Shown piece after piece: positions 45,599 to 58,400 of a stretch of DNA of 64,000 bases. Every line of letters begins with the position of its first letter. Position 1 is the stretch's first letter. A program made the translations under genes and the position numbers. The stretch is from assembly GCA_026391835.1 (NCBI GenBank), contig JAPLDF010000012.1, positions 1 to 64,000 of the forward strand, written 5' to 3'. This stretch comes from Bacteroidota bacterium. Its GTDB lineage: Bacteria > Bacteroidota > Bacteroidia > Bacteroidales > FEN-979. A model generated the notes under the pieces. It did no database searches. It worked only from the letters and a program-made list of their open reading frames with translations, and had not been told where the DNA came from.

Positions 45599-46314
45599 AG
45601 TATCCAGCTAAAAGAAAGTTCGGGAATATGATAATATCTGTTAAAGGTGGTAAAGATCATCCAGGTGGGCCAGAAAGCTTTCTCATAATTATCCTTTACA
45701 CCGATCACAAAAACCTTGTTCTTGTGGATCCGTTGTTCAATATAAAATGCGAAAGTACCGCCGTTGATGAAATTAGTTGAATGTGTCAACTCGTTCTCTC
45801 CTGTTTTTGTTACTGCTTTTGCAATAATTACCAACTCACCTTTGAGCGTAAAGGCCATTTTCTTCAGTTTGTACCCGACGGAGAGACTCGGGTAATGAAA
45901 CCAGGCCTGCAGGCTGTTGTCGAACCCGCCCTGCTTCAGTTGCCCATACACAAAGGCTACATCCCAGCCAACTTTGATGCCAAGGTTTTTATACAGGAAG
46001 CTGTATCGCGGGCCCAAAGCCAGCTGGTTTGAAACAACCAGCGTGGTCAGATCGCCCTCGAGCGAAAAGTTCCAGGGAAGTCCGAACGTGGAGTGGACAT
46101 TTACCAGTGGCGCCTGGTATGAATTTTCCAGGAGGTCTTTGGGTGGCTTGACCATCGAAAGGCCTGCAGAAACCTGGAACCCCCATTTTTGATAATGGTG
46201 CGGAAACTGCATGGAAAACCTGGTAATGTCGAAGGTATCCCGGGGAACCGGCTCCTGCGCCGAAAGCAGCATGGTCCCGATGAAAAAGAAAAAGATGGTA
46301 AATCGAATATTCAT
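45595..46314 (-). CDS. Outer-membrane protein of unknown family (239 aa)
   Basis: A signal peptide at 1-19 (MNIRFTIFFFFIGTMLLSA) is followed by a series of amphipathic strands: YQKWGFQVSAGLSMVKPP, PLVNVHSTFGLPWNFSLEG, LGPRYSFLYKNLGIKVGWDVAFVYG, FHYPSLSVGYKLKKMAFTLKGEL, GGTFAFYIEQRIHKNKVFVIG. It ends in ELSFSWIL. The last residue pattern suits beta-barrel assembly. I cannot name it. It is the first gene of the operon and is coupled to the GDPD by a 4-bp overlap. Confidence 0.7.
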   Translation of the reverse strand: MNIRFTIFFFFIGTMLLSAQEPVPRDTFDITRFSMQFPHHYQKWGFQVSAGLSMVKPPKDLLENSYQAPLVNVHSTFGLPWNFSLEGDLTTLVVSNQLALGPRYSFLYKNLGIKVGWDVAFVYGQLKQGGFDNSLQAWFHYPSLSVGYKLKKMAFTLKGELVIIAKAVTKTGENELTHSTNFINGGTFAFYIEQRIHKNKVFVIGVKDNYEKAFWPTWMIFTTFNRYYHIPELSFSWIL

Positions 46315-46357
46315 TTTCAGGAGATAAAGTATGGATGAAAGACTTTATTTAAAAAGT

Positions 46358-46365
46358 CAAAAGTA
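46358..46365 (-). promoter_or_regulatory. Putative -7 element (TACTTTTG)
   Basis: It matches the consensus 44 bp upstream of the first gene of the 46314-42143 operon. Confidence 0.45.
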
Positions 46366-46426
46366 GAAAAAAAATAATTCTGCCTGCAAAATTTTACAGG
46401 GATGGGCCCATAAATCCATCCGGTCG

Positions 46427-49400
46427 CTATTGCCTGATTATTCTTACTGTTTTCGCGATATGTCCCGAAACAACCTTTAATAAATAGATTCCGGCGGGTT
46501 TGCCTGATAAGGAAAGATTATATATCCTTTCTCCGGACAAATCCGTCGACAATATCTTTTCCCCCGTCATGTTGTAAATTTCGACATGGATTTTCTCCGG
46601 GAAACCGATCCCGTCAAACTCCAGCGCAAAAACGCCCTCTGTTGGATTGGGGTAGACTTTAAAGAATGGCCGTGCCTGTGTGATGTTGTTTGCATCTTCA
46701 CCGGTGGCGACCATTGAAGGTGCTTTGCTGCCGCAATACTCACCTGATTCAGTGATGAACCCATGCATGTAGCCCCCTGGTTCGACAACCGTCCCTGGCA
46801 GGTAGTCAATGTTCTGCCCGGCAATCATGGTTACATTCCCGCCGTTTTGTACGACAAAGGTGTTGCCACCGCCGGCTACGGTAATTGTCTGGATTGCATC
46901 AAAGCACTGGGTGCCGGTGATATCCAGGTTTTGAAGTACAATGGAAATCGCAACGGTGTTCACCGACATGATCACCGTGCTGGAAATAACAGGAATATGC
47001 AAGGTGCAGGATGCATTTGAAGTCAGCGTGCAGGTGATCACATCACCATCAACGGGAATATAGGTGTAACCGGAGTTTGTCGCCCCGGGCACATTCAATC
47101 CATTCACTGTCCACATATAGGCTGGGGCTGTTCCTCCGTTGACCGGGACGGCCGTAAAGGTAACCGCTGTTCCCGTAAAAACAGGGTTGGCGGATGCCGA
47201 GATAGTAACGCTTGCCTGGAGTAACGCATTCGCCGTTCTGGTCACAGCGGACATGGCATCATTGGCCGGCGTGTTATCCCCGCCGGTTACAACCGTATTG
47301 GCATTAAACGTATAATCCCCGCTTGTACCCATATTGATGGTTGCAGGCATGGATACTTCCAGGGTGGTATTGCCGGCGAGGGTGCCATAAGCAAGAACCG
47401 CATCGCTGGCGTAACCTCCGGTTGCGGTCACCGTAACTTTAACCGGGTTCATGCTGAAATCAATCGGTGCCACGGAGTAATTTTTAATGGCCACGGTGAT
47501 TGTTTCGGCGGTATTGTAACAACCGGAGGCATCCGGTGCTACCAGGGCTGTTGCACCCATGTCCAATCCTCCGTGAACGGAAAATTCATCCGCACCCATG
47601 TCGGGAGTGGCCGGGTTTCTTGTATCATCATCGATATCCGTGGTAATTCCGGTTATTGGTGTTCCCAATCCGTCCAGTGCAAAATTGCCGTCAGACACCA
47701 GGTGGAGGTCGGTGGCGGTTATGAATACAGGGGCGATGTTCCGTGAATTTGCATTTCCACCGAAACCTGAGATGATTCCGGCCAGGTCGGACCTTTCACT
47801 GCCAAGATACCCCAAAACACCCTGTGTTCCGCTTACGGAATAATCGTTATAATCAATGGGGCTGAAAGCTGTATTGGCCGCTGCCGAATAAATGGAATAG
47901 GTTTTGGCCCCGGGGGCGTTCGAATTTACCAGGTTTGTAACAAACAGGTTGTCGCGGATGTCAAGCGCCGAAGTGGCCGGTCCCAGGTACAGGGCAGCAG
48001 ACAGTGTGCCGGCAGCGTTCCCCGAAAAGCTGCCGCTTCCCAGGTTTACCGTGTTGTAATACAGGTTAATCCCGCCGGTTGTTGTGAATGCTCCACCGGT
48101 CGCACCCAGGCGGATACCAACGATGGCATCGCTGGAAAGGTCAGACCATCCGTCACCCAGGATGTCCGAGATCATGTTATTGGATACAACAAGGTTGCTC
48201 TCAGCATTGCCGGTATTGATATTCATCCCCTTTCCGCCATAACTGCCGGTGCCTGTATAACGGATACTGCGGACTACATTGCCGTCGATCCTGGAATTCA
48301 GCACACCCGTCCTGATATCCATCCCCACCGGGTTTGGTGATGATGTAATGAGGTTGAAAATGGTGTTTTGGGTAACCTCGATCCCGCTGCAGTTGCTCAG
48401 CGACATACCCACACTGCCGATATAGTCTGATTCAGTTTCCGAACCGATGCTGTTCTGGCTTATCACATTGCCGGTTTGGCCGCCCGTTCCGGCAACCATA
48501 ATTCCCTTCCGGCTTTTTATGCAGGAGTTATTCTGAAAGACACATCCGGAGTTTGATGCCTCAGCGGCATTGCCCGGCATGGTGCCGCTTCCGCTGAACA
48601 GCCCGGCAAGCGTGTTGTTTGCCCCGCTTCCCTTCAGGATGCAGTTTTTAACTATGTTGAGGGTGGCTCCATCCGAAGGAGCGGCGCTTCCGTTCCATAC
48701 AACCACCGAAGAGGTGTCGGTACTGGTGTTCTCAATGGTCAGGTTTCTTGAATTGGTGCCATTGTTTGATCCATCCAGGATCACATAATCGGCCCCGTTC
48801 AGTTTCAGGATGGCGGAAGTGCCTGAGCCTGAAATCACGGGATTTACGCCCGGGGCGGGTTTGATGGTAAGCGTATTTGTCGCGTTTGCCATCGCATTGG
48901 CGTTGATGATGATCGGGAATGTTTCACCGGGATAGGTGGCATCGGTCAGACTGAAGATTACCGGGCCCCTCAGGCAGGTTGCCGAATTATAGGCGGCAAC
49001 AGCGGCGGTGAGTGTACTGTAGGTACCTCCCGATCCTACGGTATTCGTTCCGGATGCCATGCCTGTAACAAGAATTGTTACAGGCATCATGGCGTTGTTT
49101 CCCGGAAGTGCATCACCGGCTACCTGGGTTTGGGCATTAAATGTGTAGGACCCGTCGGCACTCATGTTGATCGCCGCCGGCAGGGTAATATTCCGGGTGG
49201 CATTGAATGCCAGGGTGCCGGTGCTGATGACAATACTGCTGCTGTAACCACCGGTGGCCGTTACCGAAACCGTTACCGGCGTCAGGGTGAAATCCATCAA
49301 CGTAGCAGAGTAGTTTTTAATTGTCACGGTAACAGTTTCTGCAGACGAATAACAAGCGATAGCCGCGGGGGAAACGAGGGTGGTCGCTCCCATGTCTGCG

Positions 49401-52400
49401 GCTGCAGGAGATGTAAATTCATCTGCCCCGATGTCCGGGGTGGCCAGACTTCTTGGTGCATCATCGAAATCCACGGTGATGCCGGCAATCGGGGTTCCCA
49501 GGTTATCCAGCGGGGTATTGGTTGCAGATACCATATGAAGATCTGAGGGAGAGATGAATCCCGGTAAAATGTTTTTTGAATTTGCATCTTTACCGGTTGC
49601 CGCTTGCCATGCCTCCAGTGTGGTTATGTCTGAATTCAGATACGATCCGAGCACTCCCTGGACGCCCGACACATAATAATCGTTGTAATTGAGGTTGTTG
49701 AATGCCATATTTGCAGCTGCAGAATAAACCGAATAATTTTTTGATCCCGTTCCGGAGACATTGGTGTTGTTCATGGAGTTCATGAAAATGTTGTCGCGGA
49801 CATCCAGTGCGGAGGCCCCGCTTCCGGCATACAGTGCAGTCGTGTGACAAGCGGCAGCAGCGGTGTAAGAACCGTACATGTTTACGGTATTGTAATACAG
49901 GTTGATCCCGCCTGTGGTCGTTGCAAGGTTATCGCTGTAGCCGATCATTCCTATGCCGATCCCCATTGAAGAAGAACTGTTAAACCCGGCATTGTTCATT
50001 CCCGTCACGCCACTGATAAAATTGTTGGCAATTGTCAGGGAACTGCCGGTTAAACCAGTTCCCACGGTAATGCCTCTTCCGCCAAAGAACCCTGCAGAAG
50101 TTGTATTTACGCAGGTAATGTTGTTGCCGGTGATTGCTGAAGAGACAAACCCGGTTTCCAGTGATATGCCGACGGGGGTCCATGAGGAAGTTTGAACGCT
50201 GATGTAATTATCGCTGATACTGCAGTTTAACCCGTTTCCTGCCTGGATCCCGATGCAGGGATTCAGGGTGCTTGTGCCGACAGAATTGTTTGTGACAGTT
50301 AAGTTGTCCATCCCGTTGCTGCTTACAGCAGCATTGCCACAGGCATAAATGCCGATGTCGGCACCCGTGATTAAGTTGTTGATCAGACTGACATTGTCGT
50401 TATCAGATCCCGGTGTGCCGGATGTCACTCCCCCCACCGCGATTCCGTACCCGGTAGTAGTGCATGTTTCAGTACTGATATTGCAATTTTTAATGATAAC
50501 GTGGGAGGCCCCGGCCCCGGTACCTGAACTTGCCAGGGAAACCGCCGTTGGACCGGTTGTACTGGTGTTGGTAATGGTCAGGCTCCTGTCGTCATAGCCG
50601 CAGTTGCTGCCATCGATGGTCACATATTTGGCGCCCTCTATTTTTATCACGGGGCTGTTTGGCACCTCGCAGCTTATGACTGCCTGGTTCCCTGTTGCCG
50701 GTTTAATCGTAAGTATGTTCGTGGCATTTGCACAAGGGTTGGAATGAATGGTAATAATATTCGAGTCACCTGTATAGCTGGCATCCATCAGCATGAAAGT
50801 TACAGGCCCGTGCAAACAGGAATTGTTATAGGCATAGGCTGCAGCCTGCAGATTCGGGTATTGCAAATTTTTACCAACGGCATATGTTCCCGAAAGGCCG
50901 GGCAACACCTGGTAGAAACTGGGATTGGACGGCGGTGTGGTAACATTGGTAACATCGGTTGCCACCATGTTGGCCGAAGGATTAGACGTAATATTCATCG
51001 GGGAGGCAACATCCTGGGCAATTACATAATAATAGATCAGGTCGCCCGTCTCGAGGGCATTTGTTACAATATGAAATCTCCAGGTTCCATTTGTTAATGT
51101 TCCCGACATCAGTTGTCCCGGCTGCGGGTATTGCCAGGTCCCGGAATTTTTTTTGTAATAAATCCGGGGAACCAGGTTCCCTGTATCCGGAACACCTGTG
51201 ATATCGGTAATTGTCACCCCTGTTAACCAACGGCTCGAATTGATGCATGAATCGTTGAGCATGGTGTACGAAATAACGGGAGCAACCTTGTCGATGTTGG
51301 TTCCGGTAAATTCATCTGCACCAATATCGGGTCTGATCGCATTGCGGGTGTCCCCGTCAAAGTCGGTGGTACATCCGGCAACGGGGATGCCCCCGCTTTC
51401 TATTTGTGTCGGGAAAGAAGGATCTATGCGGAGGTATGCCGGGTCACTGCTGGAAGTGCTTATCCAATGAGGATTTTCGGTAACGGAAGAGGCATCGCGG
51501 CCTGGTTCGACCGCAGCTTTGTAAGCAGCCAGTGTTTGATAAGCGTTTGTCCCGTCATACATGATAACATTATGTTCCCCGGGGGTACCGGCATAAAACA
51601 GGTTGTTGTCTGAATTACTGGTATAATCCCCGAGCCAGGTTGCATCCCGGCAATAGGCTGATGTGTAACCTGCTCCATTCGGCGTGGAGGTGTTGACGAG
51701 GATATTGTTGCGCAGGGTGATCGGGGTGATGTGGGAATATACAGCAGTACTTCCAAACAATGACCCTGAACTTGTAGCATTTATGTAAACGGTGTTGAAG
51801 TAAATATCCGAGAAGTTGTCAGCATTATAAATACCTTTGATGGGAAGCGCGGCATTTGCTGATGCGGCACGCAGGTCACCGATGAGGTTGTTGAATATTT
51901 TCAGCGATGCGCCTGCATTATAAAGCCCGCAGACAGTCGGATTGGTGTTGCCAGAGGACAGGTTGTATATCTCGTTGTTTGATATAGTGCCATTGGCGCC
52001 GGATGCAATGTACATGCCGTACAGGTTCATTGCCCCGCTGCAGGAATGGACTGTATTCCCGGTCACGCCAAATGATGATCCGAGGGCAAGGTTTAACCCG
52101 TAAATGGTGGCACCGCCGGCAGCCGATAAATTGTATATGTTGTTGTTCCGGGCATCGGTGGAAGCCCCGGACTGGGCATTGGCATACCATCCCACAATGG
52201 TTTCGGCCCCTGTGGAAACTGACGTTATGTTATAAATGTTATTGTTGAGGATGGTTTCGGTTGATGAGGTGCCTGAGGAATATAGTCCAAACAAATCTGA
52301 AGATGCGGAGGCGCCGGTTGACGCTAAATTGCTGATGTTGTTGCCGTTGCAGGTAACCGTGATTGGCGATACATACCTGATCCCGTAAACAATACCCCCG

Positions 52401-55400
52401 GTGTTGCGGGTGATGTTGTCAACCAGGTTCGCATTGCAATTCAGGTTGGCAGCGCCACCGGCGCATATGCCCGTAACTGTATCGTTGGTGGTGAGGATGC
52501 CGATGTTCTGAACGGTGTTGGTGTTGATGCTGATTGCGTTTGAGGAGGCAATGCTGGCATTGCAGATCCCGGAGAATGTGCCGGTGGACGATGTAAGTGA
52601 AATATCGGTGATGATGTTGTTGCTGATATTGCAGGCTGTGTCTGCCGTTGAAGCGGCTGCAAGATAAATACCCTGGAAAGAACCTGCGACCCCGCTCCCC
52701 GTGAGGGTGAGGGTGCCGGCTCCTGCATTGCTGGCGTAACCGATCGTATTGCCTGTGATTTGAATGTTGTTCCCGTAACTGGCATTGGCAAAGTATATAC
52801 CATTCATGGTGCCTGCCGCGGTGAAGGTGCGGCTGGCAGCCTGGTAGAATTTGTTGTTTGCAATGTTCCAGCCGGTGTTGCCGGTAAGGATATAAATACC
52901 TGCGCACCCGGTGGTCTGGAAGAAATTGTATATATCACAGTTGCTGATGGTCACATTGCTGTTGGCTAACGCAGGTGAGCCGGTACTTCCCTTCCCGTAA
53001 ATGCCTTTCGAAGGCAAACTGGTGCCGGCAGGGGCTATACTGCAATTTGAAATGGTATTGTTGTCATTGCCTGTAACAGTTCCGTTGCTGAAGAATATGG
53101 TCCCGCCATCGGTTGTCAGGGCCATGCCCGATGAACCTGTGATGGTACAATTCGTTATGGTGTTATGAGTAGCATCAGCAATGAAACGAAGGGTGGAGGT
53201 ATTGGCCGCAGTGCCTGAATTGGTGTTGGAAATTGTCAGCGAACTGCCGCCGGAGTTCAGCCCGTCGAAAGTTACATGATCGGCCCCGTTTAAATCTACA
53301 AGCGGCCCTGCATTTGTACCTGAAACAACCACATTGACCCCGGTTGCCGGTTTTATGGTAAGGGTATTGATGGCACTGGACCCGGTGTTGGCTTGAATGA
53401 CAATGGGAAAGCTTTCACTGCCGGAATAGGAGGCACCGGTGAGGCTGAAAATTACAGGTCCTGCCAGGCAAGCGCCATTGTATGCATTAACGGCTTCCGT
53501 GAGGGTTGGATAGTGTCCGCCGGTACCAACAGTATAGGTGCCCGAAAGGGTGGCCAGTACAGTGAAGGTGTTCGGGGTGGATGGTGGTGTTGTAACCGAG
53601 TTGACACTGGTTGCGACCAGCCCGGCAGCAGGATCCGAACTGAGATTGTTCTGGGTGGAGACATCCTGGGCAATGACATAATAAGAAACAACATCATTTC
53701 CGGCAACCCCGCCCATATCGGCGGCAACAATCGTAAAACTCCAGGTTCCGTTGCTGGCTGATCCTGAAGTTAACACACCCGGGTGTGAATACCATGTGCC
53801 TGAATTTTTTTTGTAATATATGCGGGGAACCAGGGTTCCTGTGAGGGGAACACCCGAAACGTCCGAAATCATCACACCCGAAAGGGTACGGTCCGCCAGG
53901 CTGCATGAATTGGCCATGGCTGAATATGAAATGACCGGGGCCGTGACATCCATGACTACTCCTGCAAATTCGTCAGCACCAATATCCGGTTTGACTGTAT
54001 TACGGCTGTCCCCGTCATAGTCGGTCGTATAACTGGCAACCGGGGCACCGCCGCTTTCTATCTGGGTCGGCTGTAATACTGTTATGTGCAGGTAGCTGGC
54101 ATCACCGCCGGAGGTGCTCACCCAGGCGGGGTTTTCGGTTATGGAAAATGCGTCGCGGGTGGGCCCGACAGCCGTTTTATAGGAGGCCAGTGTCTGATAG
54201 GCGTTTGTGCCGTCGTACATGATGAGATTATGTGTGCCGGGTGTTCCTGCATAAAACAGGTTGTTGTTTGAAGTACCGGCATAGTTTGCAAGTGAAGTGC
54301 CCTCCCTCCGGTACGTGGCTGTTATACCTGCGCCTTTCGGGACGGATGTATTCACAAAGATGTTGTTACGCATGTCGAGCGCAGAACTTTCAGCGATGTA
54401 AATTGCTGAACTGCCGAACAAGGCGCCGGAACTTACGGCATTCAGGAAGACGGTATTGTAATAAATGTTAGCCGGTGTGTATGAATTAATGAAAATACCT
54501 GCCAGGGGATGATCTGAATTTGCCGCGGTGGCCCTCAGGTCACCGATAAGGTTGTTATAAACGTTGATGGTTGTCCCGCCTGAAATATATAACCCGTAGA
54601 CCGTTGCATTGGAATTGGCGGAAGAGAGGTCGTAGATCTTGTTTTTAAATATTTTGCAGGTTGTGCAGGATATTGTGTTGATCCCGGTGACCAGGAGTGC
54701 GTTGCTGAACGAATACAGTTTATTTCCGCTGATTTCCATGGTGGTTCCGGCACCAGCCCTGATGCCATAGATCGTGGTTCCCCCTGTTCCGGATAAGCCG
54801 TAAATGTTGTTGTTTTGAATCGTTTTTGTACCTGTCGACGTGGGACTGTTGAACCCCATAATGGTCTGGGCGCCGGTGGAACTGGTTGTAAGATTAAAGA
54901 TGTTGTTGTCCGTGACCGTTTCGTTTACCGGAATGCCGGAGGAGTATAATCCGAAGAAGTCTGCTACGGAAGAGGTGCTTGCTGAAGTTAAATTGCTGAC
55001 GGTATTGCCGGTGAAGTTTAGCGTATATGGGGCAACAGAGCGGATTCCAAAAAATACGCCCCCTGTGTTCCTTGTAATGTTGTTAACCACGTTCATGTTA
55101 CAGGTAACGGATGATCCGCCACCGGCATAAATGCCGGCAACGGTATCCGTTGTAGTGAGAATATGGATGTTTTTAACCTGGTTGGTGTCGAACGACATTA
55201 CATTACTGGTATAGGTGATGCCATTGTATATCCCATAAAATGTTCCGGTGGAGGATGTCAGTGAAATATCAGAGATCACATTGCTGTATAGATTGCATTG
55301 CAGGTTCTCTCCCCCGCTCTGAACAATGTAAATACCCTTGAAAGAACCCGCAACTCCGCTACCTGTAAGGGTTAGTGTGCCTGTTCCCGAGCTGGTGGCA

Positions 55401-58400
55401 TAGCCAATCGTGTTGTTGGTGATATTTACTGGGGTTCCATTCATGGAATTGGCATAATAAATCCCGTTCATGGCGCCTGCGCTGGTGAACGTGCGGGGTG
55501 CGGTCTGGTAGATCTTGTTGTTTATAATGTTCCAGTATTGACCGGTGAGGATGGTAATACCTGTACATCCTCCGGTCAGGAAAAAATCATAGATTTCACA
55601 ATTGGTAATGGTAATAGAACTGTTGACATCATAAGATGAGCCGGGATTTCCATGATCATAAATGCCTTTTGAAGGCAACGATGAACCGGCCGGACCTATT
55701 TTACAATGGGAGATGGTATTGTTGTCGTTCCCTGTTGTAATACCGGTGCTGAAGAAGATCGTTCCCCCGTCGGTGGCCAGGGCCATGCATGCTGAACCGG
55801 AAACGGTACAATTGGTGATGGTGTTGTGTGTTGCATCGGCAATAAACCGGAGCGTGGAGGTATTGACCGCACTGCCGGCATTCGTGTTGGAAATTGCCAG
55901 GGAACTGCCGCCGGCGTTCAATCCATTGATGATCACATAATCTGCGCCGCTGAAGTCAATGAGCGGACCTGCCTGTGTCCCAGAAATAACGACGTTGACC
56001 CCGCCTGCAGGCTGTATCGTAAGGGTGTTTGTGGTGCTTGCATAAGCGTTGTTATGAATGGTAACCGGGAAGACTTCGCCGGCCGAATATGCAGCACTGG
56101 TAAGGATAAAGGTGACCGGGCCGCCCAGGCAGGCATTGTTGTATGCACCCACAGCCGCAGTGAGTGTTGGATACTGGCCGTTCAGACCAACATTGTAGGA
56201 GCCTGACAGGGTGGCGAGGACCGTATAGGATACCGGAGCGTTGGGAGGAGTTGTAACGGTGTTTACGTTGACTGCCACCAGGCCATCCGCGGGGTTCGAA
56301 CGGATATTGCCCGTGGGGGCTACATCCTGGGCAATCACAAAATATGAAACAACATCATTGCCGGTTACACCGCCCATATCGGCGGTCACAATCGTAAAAC
56401 TCCAGGTTCCATAGGTTGCGGATCCTGAGGTTAAAACTCCCGGTTGTGAATGCCAGGTGCCGGAATTTTTTTTGTAATAAATTCGGGGAACCAGGGTCCC
56501 TGTTACCGGCACACCGGATATGTCAGAAATAATCACCCCCTGCAGGGTGCGGTCAGAATTGTTGCAGGAATTGGGCAGTGCCGTAAATGATATTGCAGGA
56601 GCAGTGACATCTATCATGGTTCCGGCAAATTCATCGGCACCGATATCCGGGGTGGCCGGATTCCGGATATCCCCGTCATAATCATTGCTGTATCCGGCAA
56701 CCGGGGCACCGCCGCTTTCTATTTGTGTCGGAATCGAAGGTGCTATATGCAGGTAATTCAGATCATTTCCGGAAATACTGGTCCAATGCGGATTTTCAGT
56801 TACCGACAATGCATCACAGGAAGGCCCGATGGCCGTTTTGTAAGCGGCTATTGTCTGATAAGCGTTTGTACCATCGTACATGATAACATTATAGGGACCA
56901 GGGGTGCCGGCATAAAAAAGGTTGTTGTTCGAGGTGGCGGCATAACCCGCCGGGGTTGAGCCCGTTCTCCTGTAAGCTGCCGTATTGCTTCCGCCATTCG
57001 CTACAGAGGTATTCACAATGACATTGTTCCGCATATCAAGCATAACGCTTACCCCGGCCTGGGCATAAACAGCAGCGCTGCCGAACATGCTTCCGGAACT
57101 TGTGGCATTCAGGTAAATGGTGTTATAATAAAAATTTACTATTCCTGAACCAATGTAGGCACCTATCAGGGAAAGGGGTGAAGTTGCCGCCGGGGTGTTC
57201 AGATCGCCCATGAAGTTGTTGTAAACGTTCATGGTGGTGGTACTGCCGGTGTTGATATAGAGGCCGTAAAGCCACCCTGTTTCACTCGGGCAGGACAAGG
57301 AGTAGATCTTGTTCCTGAATATGTTTGCCAGGTTAAATGAACCGGTTGAGATCCCGCATAAACCTGCGGCACCGCTGATCGAATAGATCTGGTTGCCGCT
57401 GATCTCCAGGTTCGACCCGGTATATAGTTTCATTCCATATATGGTGGCATTTCCTGCTGCCGAAAGGTTGTAAATGCTGTTGTTCTGAACAACAGTGGAT
57501 GATCCCGCCTGGGTATTGGCGTACCAGCCGATGATGGTTTGCGTACTGGCAGAGCTGGAAGTGAGGTTGTAGATGCTGTTGTTGATGATATGCGTGACTC
57601 CCGGGTTGCCTTCGGAATACAATCCGTAAAAATTGTAGCTGGAGGAGGTACTGGCCGAGTGCAAATTCTTAATGGTGTTGCCACTGATGGTAATCGTTGA
57701 CGGGGAACCATACTGGATCCCATAAATGAAACCGCCGGTGTTTCGCGAAATGTTATCCAGGGTATTCGAGTTGCAGGTAATGATGTTGGCGTCGCCTGCA
57801 GATATTCCTGTGGCCATGCCTTTGGATGTGAAAATGCCAATGTTTTTAACCACATTGGTATCGATGTGAAGGGTGTTTATCGATTTATAACTGGCGTTGG
57901 TAATTCCATAAAATGTTCCGGTAGAGGATGTCAGTGAAATATCGGAGATGAGGTTGTTGCATACATTGGAGGCAATGGAAGTGTTGGATGCTGCAACAAG
58001 GTAGATGCCCTGGAATGCGGCTGCAATCCCGGTTCCGGTAAGTGAAAGTGTGCCCGTGGCTGTGTTGCTGCCGTAACCGATGGTGTTGCCGGTGATGTTG
58101 ATGTTGCTTCCTGTGGTGGAATTGGCGAAATAGATCCCGTTCAGGGTGCCGGCAACTGTAAAGATGCGTGGAGAAGTCTGGTAGATAAGATTGTCGACAA
58201 TGGACCAGGCGGAGTTGCCTGCCAGGGTATAAACGCCTGCGCAGCCGCCTGAGAGGAAGAAATCATAAATCTCACAGTTGGCAATGGTGACATTGCTGTT
58301 GGCAGCCGCAGATGAGCCTGTACTGCCATTCGCATAGATCCCCTTGGAAGGCAAGGCAGCGCCGGCGGGTCCGATGTTGCAGTACGAAATGGTGGTGCTG

